The notes beneath the pieces were generated by a model that was not told where the DNA came from, did not search any database, and was given only the letters and a program-made list of their open reading frames with translations. Positions 25,687 to 33,784 of a stretch of 49,769 bases of DNA are shown here, in pieces (within the stretch, counting starts at the first letter, position 1; each line of letters begins with the position of its first letter). The stretch is from Clostridia bacterium (GTDB lineage Bacteria; Bacillota; Clostridia; Oscillospirales; Acutalibacteraceae): NCBI GenBank assembly GCA_017403265.1, contig JAFQOJ010000064.1:1-49769 (forward strand), written 5' to 3'. A program made the position numbers and the translations under genes.

Positions 25687-26127
25687 ATGAATGAAAAAAA
25701 AATAATTGGTTATACAACCGGCGTATATGATATGTTTCATATCGGGCATTTGAACATAATAAAAAAAGCAAAGGCGCTTTGCGATTATTTAATTGTGGGT
25801 GTTAGCTCGGATGAATTAGTGCAAACAGAAAAAGGCAAAACCCCTGTTATTCCTTTTAAAGAAAGATTCGAAATTATATCCTCTTTAAAATATGTTGACC
25901 AAGTTGTTCCGCAATTGGATAAAAACAAATTTGCGGCTTGGGAAAAATATCATTTCGACAAAATGTTCGTCGGTAGTGATTGGCAAGGTACGGATACTTG
26001 GAATAATTTTGAAAAACAGTTCCAACCTTTAGGGGTGGAAATTGTTTATTTGCCACATACTGACGGAATTTCCAGTACACTACTTACTGAAGTTATAAAA
26101 AAAGTTTTGGATGAACAACCTGACTAA
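25687..26127 (+). CDS. tagD: glycerol-3-phosphate cytidylyltransferase-like (TagD family)
   Basis: A 146 aa nucleotidyltransferase of the cytidylyltransferase-like family, the usual length for TagD. The HIGH motif is in GVYDMFHIGHLN. GVSSDEL, VPFKERFEI-like IPFKERFEI and FVGSDWQGTDTW follow, and GISSTLL takes the place of the GISTT-type C-terminal motif. It would make CDP-glycerol from CTP and sn-glycerol 3-phosphate for the TagB-like transferase upstream, and possibly for the one at 34342. Confidence 0.87.
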   Translation: MNEKKIIGYTTGVYDMFHIGHLNIIKKAKALCDYLIVGVSSDELVQTEKGKTPVIPFKERFEIISSLKYVDQVVPQLDKNKFAAWEKYHFDKMFVGSDWQGTDTWNNFEKQFQPLGVEIVYLPHTDGISSTLLTEVIKKVLDEQPD

Positions 26128-26146
26128 TTATTAAGGAGCACTTTTA

Positions 26147-27337
26147 TTGAAATCGGATCTTTTCGGCACAATTTTAAATTGTGTGTTATGCTCGCTTTAT
26201 AAAAACAACAAACTCTCTACTATGCCGTTTGATGCTATTTCCACAGTTTTTATGGAAGCCAAGTCTCAAGCGGTTTTTCCGCTTGTGTATTCGGCACTTG
26301 CTAAGAGCGGATATGATTTATCGGCGTATCAGTCACAGTATTTTAGTATTATAGGTAACAACGTTAAGGTCACAGAAGAGCATAAGTGGTTGCATAAATT
26401 GCTGTCCCAAAATAAGATAGAGTATGTATTTTTAAAGGGCTGTGCTTCCGCTCGTTTTTATCCCGATCCGCTTTTGCGGACTATGGGGGATGTGGATTTG
26501 CTTGTGCGAGAATGTGATGTTTCGGAAGCTGCCGCGCTTTTGATTGAAAACGGTTACAAAATTGATGATATTAACGATAATAATCAGGCTCATATTTCCC
26601 TTTATAATCAAAAAACAAATGTACACATAGAGCTTCACCGTCGAATCGGTTTTATACCGGAAAATGATGCGGGTGAGAGAATCAAAACCTACTTTACTGA
26701 TATTTTTGAAAAATACGTTTTAGAAAATAACGAATATTTACGTCCGAGCGATTTTCATCACGGTCTTATATTGCTACTACACACCGCGCAACACCTAACA
26801 AGCGAAGGCGTGGGGCTTAGGCATTTGTGTGATTGGGCGGTTTTTGTTGCGACCTTTTCAGATGCAGATTTTAAAGAGCTTTTTGAAAAACCTTTAAAAC
26901 AAGCAGGTCTTTGGGAGTTTGCAAAAATTTTAACCCAGTTTGCTGTAAAATATCTTGGTTGCCCTGAAAAAGCTTGGTGCGGAGAACCCGATGATGCTGT
27001 TTTAGAAGCATTGTTATGTGATATTTTTGATGGCGGGAATTTTGGTAAAAAGGATTTCACCCGTTATCAGCACATAAAATATATTAGCGACCGTTCAAAA
27101 GACAATAACGCTAAGTCGCCGCTTAGACAACTCTTTAGCAATATTGTTACAAAAACTAAGGCAGAGGTTGGCTTTGTGAAAAAGGCACCATTGCTTTTGC
27201 CAATAGGTGTAATTTGCGTGGGATTTAAATATTTGCGCTTAATAATCATAGGAAAACGAAAGATGGATAATAAATCGCTTATTAATAAGGCTTTAACCCG
27301 TAAAGAGCTTTATGATAGTTTTGAATTATTCAAGTAA
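26147..27337 (+). CDS. nucleotidyltransferase-fold protein (NTP_transf_5 family)
   Basis: A 396 aa protein with the signature of the uncharacterised nucleotidyltransferase family (NTP_transf_5). FLKGCASARFYPDPLLR is followed by MGDVDLLV, where the two aspartates would bind metal. The helical remainder includes HGLILLLHTAQHL. Members are common at the ends of capsule loci and their substrate is unknown. The start is a TTG at 26147, preceded by AAGGAG. It is the last gene of the operon and ends at the terminator immediately following. Confidence 0.8.
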   Translation: MKSDLFGTILNCVLCSLYKNNKLSTMPFDAISTVFMEAKSQAVFPLVYSALAKSGYDLSAYQSQYFSIIGNNVKVTEEHKWLHKLLSQNKIEYVFLKGCASARFYPDPLLRTMGDVDLLVRECDVSEAAALLIENGYKIDDINDNNQAHISLYNQKTNVHIELHRRIGFIPENDAGERIKTYFTDIFEKYVLENNEYLRPSDFHHGLILLLHTAQHLTSEGVGLRHLCDWAVFVATFSDADFKELFEKPLKQAGLWEFAKILTQFAVKYLGCPEKAWCGEPDDAVLEALLCDIFDGGNFGKKDFTRYQHIKYISDRSKDNNAKSPLRQLFSNIVTKTKAEVGFVKKAPLLLPIGVICVGFKYLRLIIIGKRKMDNKSLINKALTRKELYDSFELFK

Positions 27338-27367
27338 AATCACCCGTTCATTGAACGGGTGATTTTT
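27337..27367 (+). terminator. terminator of the polysaccharide operon
   Basis: A 10 bp stem TCACCCGTTC (27340-27349) with GAACGGGTGA (27353-27362), a 3-base loop and a T run. It lies directly after the stop codon. Flanking A and T runs make it usable on both strands, fitting its place between convergent genes. Confidence 0.92.
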
Positions 27368-27379
27368 GTATAACGAAAA

Positions 27380-27401
27380 CCACGCAAACTATTGCGGGTG
27401 G
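27380..27401. other. second hairpin between convergent genes
   Basis: CCACGCAA (27380-27387) pairs with TTGC and GTGG of 27392-27401, with a two-base bulge. There is no clear T run. It lies between the two convergent units and may assist termination of the minus-strand genes. Confidence 0.35.
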
Positions 27402-27449
27402 ATATTTATTTGGTATAAATGACTAACCTTAACCATTATAATAATTGTT

Positions 27450-28208
27450 TTAAATTTCGATTATATCATTATTATTGGGGGCTAATACGCCGAAAGAATG
27501 ACCGCTAAATGCATCTAAAATATCTTTTTTAAATTTATCGCGTTCAAAAAGGTGGTTAATGCAAAGAATTCCGTTAAATCCTTCAAGGTGCGGTAAAAGT
27601 TCGCCTGCTATGAAGTGATAAAGCTCGCAAACAAAAACATCGCTTTCAAGAAGCGCATCTTTTGGAATATCGTTTCCGCTAAGCCCGTAGGAAAGGTCGC
27701 CCGAAAATAGAACTTTTTTACCTGTTGCTTTTTCGGTTATGAGCATAGCGTATGACGGCGTATCGCCGTTTTTAAAATGCTTAGTTGGGAAATAGTCAAC
27801 CAAAACATTTTCGTCTTCAAAAATTCTGCCAACCTTTGCAACAATAAATTTTAGCCTTTCGCTGTCTACTTTTCCGCCGTAAGAAAGGCTTGCCATAATC
27901 ATATCCTTAAGCGCTTCGATATATTCTTCAGTTGGGGAAACAAGCGAAAGTGAGCAATCGGTATAAGCCCAATTTATAAGGTCTATAAACGGAAAAACAC
28001 CTGCGGTATGGTCGCCGTGATAATGAGTTATGAATAATGCACGAACATTTTTATATTCTTTGTTTGCTCTTAAGAGTTCGTCAGCAATAGCGCAACCGCC
28101 GTCAACCAAGTAAATAGCATCACCGCATTCAACCATAGTTGCAACATATTTGCTACCGGCTTGTTCAATACAACCGCCCGAACCTAAAAATGTTATTTTC
28201 ATAGCCAT
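27450..28208 (-). CDS. metallo-beta-lactamase-fold hydrolase (RNase Z-like)
   Basis: A 252 aa MBL-fold protein. The metal motif HxHxDH is in THYHGDHTAG. Further metal ligands are the histidine in PTKHFKNGD and the aspartate in LFSGDLSYG, and CINHLF near the C-terminus gives the last histidine. The arrangement fits the RNase Z/phosphodiesterase-like branch rather than a beta-lactamase. The first ATG (28208) overlaps the end of the upstream gene by 10 bases. A second ATG two codons on is equally possible, giving MKITFLGSGG, which aligns with the start of its neighbour. It is a tandem paralogue of the next gene. The substrate is unknown. Confidence 0.82.
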   Translation of the reverse strand: MAMKITFLGSGGCIEQAGSKYVATMVECGDAIYLVDGGCAIADELLRANKEYKNVRALFITHYHGDHTAGVFPFIDLINWAYTDCSLSLVSPTEEYIEALKDMIMASLSYGGKVDSERLKFIVAKVGRIFEDENVLVDYFPTKHFKNGDTPSYAMLITEKATGKKVLFSGDLSYGLSGNDIPKDALLESDVFVCELYHFIAGELLPHLEGFNGILCINHLFERDKFKKDILDAFSGHSFGVLAPNNNDIIEI

Positions 28209-28984
28209 TTAGCCTCCCTATTTTTAATTTCTACAACATCGCCGTCAGCCACTACTTTTACAGGGTAGGGAAGTCTTGTTGCCATATCGTTAATTAGCGG
28301 AACCTTTTCTACAACCGGATGCAAATGGGTAATTGCAAGACCTTTAACCTTAGATTTTGCGTAATATTCTTCAATATGCTTGGGGTAAAAATGTGCCATT
28401 TCGCAAACAAAAAGGTCGTGGGGATTATAGGCTTCTTGTGGGTAGTCGTTGCTACGCAATTTATAAGAAAGGTCGCCCGAGAAAAGCACCGAAGCATTGT
28501 CGCCACCTAATTCTTTTATAACCATTCCGTAAGCGGGGTCGCCCGTTGTGTCTAAATGCTGTGTAGGGAAGTAGGTTACGCTTATGTTTTCGTCGCGATA
28601 AATTTCACCACTATTGGCAAGGCAAAATTCAACACTAGGCGTAGGGTTTTCGCCATTTGGGCAATAAAATGTTGCAGAAAGATACCTTTTGTATGCGTCT
28701 ATCATAGCTTGCGAAGTGAACCAAATTTGGAAAATTAGCTCAGGTTTACGCCAAGCAAGAGTAGAAATACCGCTTACTATTCCGCCTGTATGGTCGGAGT
28801 GTGGGTGTGTAGTAAATACCGCTTTAAGCTTCATAGAATCTTTATGATAGTCGCGCATTGCGTCCGAAAAAGATGTTCCTGCATCAACAAAATAAATGCC
28901 GTCGCCCGCTTCTATCATATAGCAGGAGCAATATCTGTCCTTTTGGGGAAGCCCGTGACTTGTGCCAACAAAGGTTATTTTCAT
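28199..28984 (-). CDS. metallo-beta-lactamase-fold hydrolase, tandem paralogue
   Basis: A 261 aa MBL-fold protein, upstream of and overlapping its paralogue. HxHxDH is in THPHSDHTGG. PTQHLDTTGDPAYGM, LFSGDLSYKLRSNDYP and AITHLHPVV supply the remaining ligands. The frame is open to 29128, but I place the start at 28984, where AAGGAAGG precedes the ATG and the fold begins as MKITFVGTSHG. The longer form would cross the promoter at 29022-29049. SGDLSY, FPT.H and the N-terminus match the downstream protein, which points to a duplication. Confidence 0.83.
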   Translation of the reverse strand: MKITFVGTSHGLPQKDRYCSCYMIEAGDGIYFVDAGTSFSDAMRDYHKDSMKLKAVFTTHPHSDHTGGIVSGISTLAWRKPELIFQIWFTSQAMIDAYKRYLSATFYCPNGENPTPSVEFCLANSGEIYRDENISVTYFPTQHLDTTGDPAYGMVIKELGGDNASVLFSGDLSYKLRSNDYPQEAYNPHDLFVCEMAHFYPKHIEEYYAKSKVKGLAITHLHPVVEKVPLINDMATRLPYPVKVVADGDVVEIKNREAKWL

Positions 28985-29021
28985 TTTAAATCCTTCCTTT
29001 GAAAAACATATTATATAGCTA

Positions 29022-29049
29022 ATTATATCGAAAAAATTTATAATATCAA
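29022..29049 (-). promoter_or_regulatory. promoter of the MBL hydrolase pair
   Basis: On the minus strand TTGATA (29049-29044), a 16-base spacer and TATAAT (29027-29022). It is divergent from the sigma factor promoter at 29082. Confidence 0.65.
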
Positions 29050-29081
29050 GTAAAAAATCACAGGATGTATTGTAAAGGAAT

Positions 29082-29110
29082 TTGAATAGTGGTAAAATAA
29101 ATATTATAAT
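29082..29110 (+). promoter_or_regulatory. sigma-A promoter of the sigma/anti-sigma operon
   Basis: TTGAAT (29082-29087), a 17-base spacer and perfect TATAAT (29105-29110). Predicted start near 29117. An additional autoregulated promoter cannot be excluded. Confidence 0.65.
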
Positions 29111-29164
29111 ATTTGCAATAAAAAACACATTTCAAACATTAACAATAAAAGGGGTGGATTAATT

Positions 29165-29743
29165 TTGCTTTTTTTAATGACGGTATACGAAAATTTACAA
29201 GAGGAAAAGTCTGAAACTTTAGACGAGTTACTTTTAATGATTTCTAAGGGAGATCAAGACAGTTTTCGTGAATTTTATGAAAAAACCAAAACTGCGGTTT
29301 ACGGTTTCGCACTTTCTTTGATCAAAAATACGTATGATGCCGAAGATATTATGCAAAGCACATACGTTAATGTTTATCACGCGGCTATAAACTACCAAAA
29401 ACAAGGTAAGCCTATGGCGTGGGTGCTTACAATTACTAAAAATTTATGCCTTGAAAAAATGCGAAAATTAAAGCGAGAGGCAGTTTTGCCTGAGTTTAGT
29501 GATTACAGTGTTAAATTTTCGGAAGAAATGAATGTTGACGATAAGCTGCTAATTGAATTTTATCTTAATTCCTTAAAGCTTAACGAGAGAAAAATTGTGG
29601 TTTTACATATAGTTGCGGGGCTAAAGCACCGTGAAATAGCTGATTTGCTTAATATTCCGTTAGGAACGGTTCTTGCAACCTATCAAAGAGCCATAAGGAA
29701 GACTAAAAAATATTTACAAGGGGGAGAGTACGGTGACGAATAA
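29165..29743 (+). CDS. ECF-like sigma-70 family RNA polymerase sigma factor
   Basis: A 192 aa sigma factor with only regions 2 and 4, as in the extracytoplasmic-function group. Region 2 includes DAEDIMQSTYVNVYHAAI and the following WVLTITKNLCLEKMRK. Region 4 is a helix-turn-helix, KHREIADLLNIPLGTVLATY. The start is a TTG at 29165, 7 bases after GGGGTGG; the in-frame ATG at 29177 is too far from it. The next gene, overlapping by 11 bases, encodes an RsgI-like membrane protein, so this sigma is probably held inactive at the membrane until a signal arrives. Target promoters are unknown. Confidence 0.9.
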   Translation: MLFLMTVYENLQEEKSETLDELLLMISKGDQDSFREFYEKTKTAVYGFALSLIKNTYDAEDIMQSTYVNVYHAAINYQKQGKPMAWVLTITKNLCLEKMRKLKREAVLPEFSDYSVKFSEEMNVDDKLLIEFYLNSLKLNERKIVVLHIVAGLKHREIADLLNIPLGTVLATYQRAIRKTKKYLQGGEYGDE

Positions 29744-31301
29744 AGAAGTAGAGCAAAAGTATCAAGCCGCTTTTTCGCAGGCGGTTCCCGATGTATTTGA
29801 TGCGGTTTTGGAAAGCTGCAAAAACGAAGCAGAGAAAAAGGCAGTTATTATAACTATGCCGCGTAAAAATAAAACTTTATTGCGCAAGCTGGCAAGTGTT
29901 GCCGCCGCTATAGCGCTGGTGCTTATTTCAGGCTTTGTAGGAAGTGAAATTTCAAAGGCAAAGGTTTCACAAGTAACACCCGAAACTGTAGATTCCATAG
30001 TAAGCCTTGATGTAAACCCAAGTATTGAACTACTTATAAATAATAAAGAAAGAATTATAGAAGCTAAGGCTCTTAATAAGGACGCTAAAACCGTAATAGG
30101 TGATATGGATTTTAAAGGCAGCGATTTATCAGTGGCGGTAAACGCAATAATCGGCTCGATGGTTCGTAATGGGTATATAGACGAGTTATCAAACGCTATT
30201 CTTATAACTGTTGATAACGATGACCAGAAAAAAGGCGCTAAGCTTGAGAAAAAACTATCCCGAGAAATTGGTAAAATTTTAAGAGGAGAAGGTCTTGAAG
30301 GTGAGATTATCAGCCAAACCGTTAAAAAGGACAAAAAAACCACAAAATTGGCTGAAGAATATGGTATTACAAATGGTAAAGCTCAGCTTATAAATCAAAT
30401 AATTGATAAGTATCCAAAATACAGCTTTACAGATTTAGCACCGCTTTCAATACATCAGTTAAACTCAATTCTTTCGGGCGAAAAGGTGGAAATTGACAAT
30501 GATAAAGACCAGCCCGAAAAAGAGCGCATCGGTAAAGCTAAGGCTAAAGAAATTGCAATAACTGCCGCAAAGCTTGAAAAGAAAGAAATATATAACTACA
30601 AGTGCGAATTAAACGATGAAAACAAGGATTTGGTTTATATCGTTAACTTTGATACCGATACAGACGCATACTCATATACCGTTAACGCTTATAGCGGAAA
30701 AATTGAAGACTCTAAGGTGCATGAAGGAACCTATTTCGGAATCGAAAATGCAAAGGCATTGGCGCTTGAACGAGCAGGAGCAACCGAAGATGAAATAAAG
30801 TTCTTCAATTGTTCGTTTGTGGGCGATAAGTACGGTATATACTTTAGGTTAGGACTGGTTGACTACAGAATATCGGTTGATGCTAATTTAGGTGAAATTG
30901 TTTCTATTACACCAAAAGGACAAACAAACTCTAATGTAACACAAACTTATATAAACGAAGCAGATGTAAAGAAGATAGTGATTGAGCAGCTTTGTACAAC
31001 CGAAGACAAAATTACAGATTACAAGTGCGTGCTTACTAAAAACGGCAATTTACCTGTTTTTGAGGCGAGCTGCAAGCTGCCTTATGATACAGACGGTAAA
31101 AAGGCATTGCTTGACTGCACCTATGTAATAGCGGCTCATACGGGCGAAGTGGTTGGTGTTGGTAAGGAATTGATTGAATTGGTAAATGAGTCTGAAATCA
31201 CCCCCACCGAAAGTGAAATTGCCGAGTCGGTTATTACCGAAAGCTCTGAGGTTCAAAGTTCACAACCTGAAAGCTCTCAGGATACTTCGACAAGTCAATA
31301 A
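29733..31301 (+). CDS. RsgI-like membrane anti-sigma factor with PepSY-like ectodomain
   Basis: A 522 aa single-pass membrane protein. The cytoplasmic part (1-50) would hold the sigma factor, with one membrane helix at about 51-70. Outside, SIVSLDVNPSIELLIN (88-103) matches the RsgI juxtamembrane domain. In known RsgI proteins the bond between Asn and Pro of this motif breaks spontaneously (N95-P96 here). Two or three repeats resembling PepSY domains follow at about 265-480, then a Ser/Thr/Glu-rich tail. No carbohydrate-binding module is seen, unlike cellulose-sensing RsgI proteins. The start is a GTG at 29733, with GGGGGAGAG 5 bases before it, overlapping the sigma gene. Confidence 0.83.
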   Translation: MTNKEVEQKYQAAFSQAVPDVFDAVLESCKNEAEKKAVIITMPRKNKTLLRKLASVAAAIALVLISGFVGSEISKAKVSQVTPETVDSIVSLDVNPSIELLINNKERIIEAKALNKDAKTVIGDMDFKGSDLSVAVNAIIGSMVRNGYIDELSNAILITVDNDDQKKGAKLEKKLSREIGKILRGEGLEGEIISQTVKKDKKTTKLAEEYGITNGKAQLINQIIDKYPKYSFTDLAPLSIHQLNSILSGEKVEIDNDKDQPEKERIGKAKAKEIAITAAKLEKKEIYNYKCELNDENKDLVYIVNFDTDTDAYSYTVNAYSGKIEDSKVHEGTYFGIENAKALALERAGATEDEIKFFNCSFVGDKYGIYFRLGLVDYRISVDANLGEIVSITPKGQTNSNVTQTYINEADVKKIVIEQLCTTEDKITDYKCVLTKNGNLPVFEASCKLPYDTDGKKALLDCTYVIAAHTGEVVGVGKELIELVNESEITPTESEIAESVITESSEVQSSQPESSQDTSTSQ

Positions 31302-31318
31302 AAGATAAGATACAACAA

Positions 31319-31357
31319 AACGGATACGCTTTTTACAGGGTGTGTCCGTTGGTTTTT
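31319..31357 (+). terminator. terminator of the sigma/anti-sigma operon
   Basis: AACGGATACGC (31319-31329) pairs with GTGTGTCCGTT (31340-31350), with two wobble pairs, and is followed by GGTTTTT. It lies 17 bases after the anti-sigma stop. Confidence 0.8.
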
Positions 31358-31360
31358 GGC

Positions 31361-31394
31361 AAAGAAAAATCCGCCCGAAGTTCTTCGAGCGGAT
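31361..31394 (-). terminator. terminator of pnp
   Basis: ATCCGC with CCGAAG (31369-31380) pairs with CTTCG and GCGGAT (31383-31394), closing on a TT loop. On the minus strand it is followed by a U run, placing it as the end of the pnp transcript. It sits back to back with the plus-strand terminator at 31319-31357. Confidence 0.8.
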
Positions 31395-31408
31395 AGTTTT
31401 ATCTGTTT

Positions 31409-33604
31409 TTATTTGTCGTGCTTTTTAAAGCCTTTGCGGTTGTCACGGCGGGACTTACGGGGTGCTTCATCCTCTGCACCTTCTTCAATAACTGCGCCGT
31501 TTACTTCAACTAATGCATCTCTGCGAGAAAGGTTAATTCTGCCTTGGTCGTCAATTTCGGTAACCTTAACAATTACCTGGTCGCCTACGGCAACAACATC
31601 TTCAACCTTTTCTACGCGCTTAACATCAAGCTTTGAAATATGAACTAAGCCTTCCTTACCGGGTGCAATTTCAACAAATGCACCAAAGGTCATAAGTCTT
31701 GTTACCTTACCGCTGTAGATAGCGCCGATTTCGGGGTCGTTAGCGATAAGCTCAACAATAGCGATAGCCTGCTTAGCCTTTTCAATATCAAGACCTGATA
31801 CAAATACTCTACCATCTTCTTCAATGTTGATGGTACATTCGCACTGCTCTTGAATAGACTGAATAACCTTGCCCTGCTTACCGATAACATCACCGATTTT
31901 TTCGGGGTTGATAGCGGTTGTAAGCATCTTAGGAGCATAGGGCGATAATTCTGCGCGGTATTCGGGGATACACTTAAGCATAATATCGTCAAGAATATAC
32001 ATTCTAGCCTTATTTGTTTTAGCAAAAGCTTCTTTTACAATTTCGGGGGTAAGACCGTGTACCTTAAGATCCATTTGAATAGCGGTAATACCCTTGTGAG
32101 TACCTGCCACCTTAAAGTCCATATCGCCGTAGAAGTCTTCAAGACCTTGGATGTCTACCATAGTCATAAAGTCGCCGTAAACACCTTGGTCACCTGTAAT
32201 AAGACCGCAAGAAATACCTGCAACAGGAGCCTTAATCGGAACACCTGCAGCCATTAAAGCTAAGGTAGAACCGCAAATAGAAGCCTGTGAGGTAGAGCCG
32301 TTAGAAGAAAGAACTTCCGATACTACGCGGATTGCATAGGGGAATTCGTCAACACTTGGAATAACAGGCACTAAAGCCTTTTCAGCTAATGCGCCGTGAC
32401 CGATTTCGCGTCTTCCAGGACCGCGTGAGGGCTTGGTTTCACCAACTGAATAGGACGGGAAGTTGTAGTGGTGGATATATCTCTTAGAAACCTCTTCATC
32501 AAGACCGTCAAGCTTCTGAGCTTCACTTACGGGGGCTAATGTTGCAACCGATAAAACCTGGGTTTGTCCACGGGTAAACATACCGCTGCCGTGTACACGA
32601 GGAAGTAAATCAACCTGTGCGTTTAAGGGGCGGATTTCGTCAATGCCGCGTCCGTCAACACGCTTTTTCTCGTCCTTAAGCCAAGCGCGAACTACATGCT
32701 TTTGAACAAGATACATAATCTCGTCTAACTTTGATTCGTTGCCTTCGAAACGCTCGTCAAACTTTTCGTGAACAGCAGCATAAATAGGAAGTAAAGCGGC
32801 ATCGCGTACCAATTTATCATCGGTATCAAGCGCTTTTTTAACATCTTCAATGCAGAATTCTTCAATTTCTGCCATAATTTCGGGGTCTGGGTCGTTAGAC
32901 TCGAACTCAAACTTTTCTTTACCGATTTCTGCTACGATGCTGTTAATAAATTTAACAATTTCCTTATTAACTTCGTGACCTGCCATAATACAGTCAAACA
33001 TTAAGTCGTCGGGAATTTCGTTACCGCCTGCTTCAATCATAGCGATTAAGTCTTCAGTAGAAGAAACGGTTAAAGTAAGGTCGGTCTTTTCTCTTTGCTC
33101 AAGTGTGGGGTTTATGATAATTTCACCGTCAACAAGACCTACCATAACGCTAGAAATAGGGCCAGCCCAAGGGATGTCCGAAATAGCGATAGCGGCAGAA
33201 ACACCGATAGCGGCAGCAACCTCGGGTGAGCAGTCAGGGTCAACCGACATAACTGTAGCTACAACCGAGCAGTCGTTGCGCATATCCTTAGGGAACAAGG
33301 GGCGGATAGGACGGTCAATACAGCGTGAAGCTAATATTGCCTTATCCGAAGCTTTACCTTCTCTGCGGGTGAATGAGCCGGGGATACGGCCCACGGAATA
33401 CATTTTTTCTTCATAGTCAACTGATAAAGGGAAGAAGTCAACACCTTCGCGAGGCTTTGCAGAAGCAGTAACTGTACAAAGCACACAGGTGTCGCCGTAT
33501 TTTGCCATAACAGCGGCATTTGCAAGACCTGCCATCATACCTGTTTCAAGCTTTAACGGGCGGCCTGCAAGGGTGGTTTCATAAACCTTGTAGTTTTCGA
33601 ACAT
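31409..33604 (-). CDS. pnp: polyribonucleotide nucleotidyltransferase (PNPase)
   Basis: The 3'-to-5' phosphorolytic exoribonuclease, 731 aa, cytoplasmic and active as a trimer. Two RNase PH domains are present. The first runs to about residue 220 and includes SFTRREGKASD. The second, from about 320, has GRGIDEIRPL and the catalytic GDMDFKVAGT. A KH domain (IGKQGKVIQSIQEQ) and an S1 domain (YSGKVTRLMTFGAFVE) follow, and the tail is basic. The frame is open to 33670, but the start at 33604 is preceded by AAGGAG and gives the family N-terminus MFENYKVYE. It lies downstream of rpsO, as in many bacteria, behind a large stem-loop at 33640-33716. Confidence 0.97.
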   Translation of the reverse strand: MFENYKVYETTLAGRPLKLETGMMAGLANAAVMAKYGDTCVLCTVTASAKPREGVDFFPLSVDYEEKMYSVGRIPGSFTRREGKASDKAILASRCIDRPIRPLFPKDMRNDCSVVATVMSVDPDCSPEVAAAIGVSAAIAISDIPWAGPISSVMVGLVDGEIIINPTLEQREKTDLTLTVSSTEDLIAMIEAGGNEIPDDLMFDCIMAGHEVNKEIVKFINSIVAEIGKEKFEFESNDPDPEIMAEIEEFCIEDVKKALDTDDKLVRDAALLPIYAAVHEKFDERFEGNESKLDEIMYLVQKHVVRAWLKDEKKRVDGRGIDEIRPLNAQVDLLPRVHGSGMFTRGQTQVLSVATLAPVSEAQKLDGLDEEVSKRYIHHYNFPSYSVGETKPSRGPGRREIGHGALAEKALVPVIPSVDEFPYAIRVVSEVLSSNGSTSQASICGSTLALMAAGVPIKAPVAGISCGLITGDQGVYGDFMTMVDIQGLEDFYGDMDFKVAGTHKGITAIQMDLKVHGLTPEIVKEAFAKTNKARMYILDDIMLKCIPEYRAELSPYAPKMLTTAINPEKIGDVIGKQGKVIQSIQEQCECTINIEEDGRVFVSGLDIEKAKQAIAIVELIANDPEIGAIYSGKVTRLMTFGAFVEIAPGKEGLVHISKLDVKRVEKVEDVVAVGDQVIVKVTEIDDQGRINLSRRDALVEVNGAVIEEGAEDEAPRKSRRDNRKGFKKHDK

Positions 33605-33639
33605 ACTAAAAAATCTCCTTTTCAAAATTTTTATAAATC

Positions 33640-33716
33640 TGAGACTTTCGGTTAGCAATAAATCCAACACCCGTGAATACAGATACTCGATTTACCGCTA
33701 AAGCACGAAAATCTCA
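33640..33716 (-). promoter_or_regulatory. long leader stem-loop upstream of pnp
   Basis: An imperfect stem of about 20 paired bases between 33640-33664 and 33689-33716. Its blocks are TGAGA/TCTCA, TTTCG/CGAAA, TTAGC/GCTAA and TAAATC/GATTTA, closed by a loop of about 24 bases. It lies in the rpsO-pnp interval, 36 bases before the pnp ATG. In E. coli a double-stranded pnp leader is cut by RNase III and then used by PNPase to control its own synthesis. This stem may do the same here. Confidence 0.6.
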
Positions 33717-33742
33717 AAATTTTTCCAAGATAAATAGTTTTC

Positions 33743-33773
33743 AAGGCAGACTGTAATAAAAACAGCCTGCCTT
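33743..33773 (-). other. stem-loop between rpsO and pnp
   Basis: AAGGCAG with CTGT (33743-33754) pairs with ACAG and CTGCCTT (33762-33773), with one bulged base on each side. No U run follows on the minus strand, so it looks like a processing or stabilising stem, or a weak attenuator, rather than a full terminator. It begins 12 bases after the rpsO stop. Confidence 0.55.
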
Positions 33774-33784
33774 TTGTGCGTAAA

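Noticed and set aside
28985-29128. Longer start for the upstream MBL hydrolase, with a hydrophobic leader
   Set aside because: The extension covers the promoter at 29022-29049. The ATG at 28984 has a good ribosome binding site and matches the paralogue's start.
33605-33670. Longer pnp start at 33670
   Set aside because: It enters the leader stem-loop. The ATG at 33604 has AAGGAG and the conserved N-terminus.
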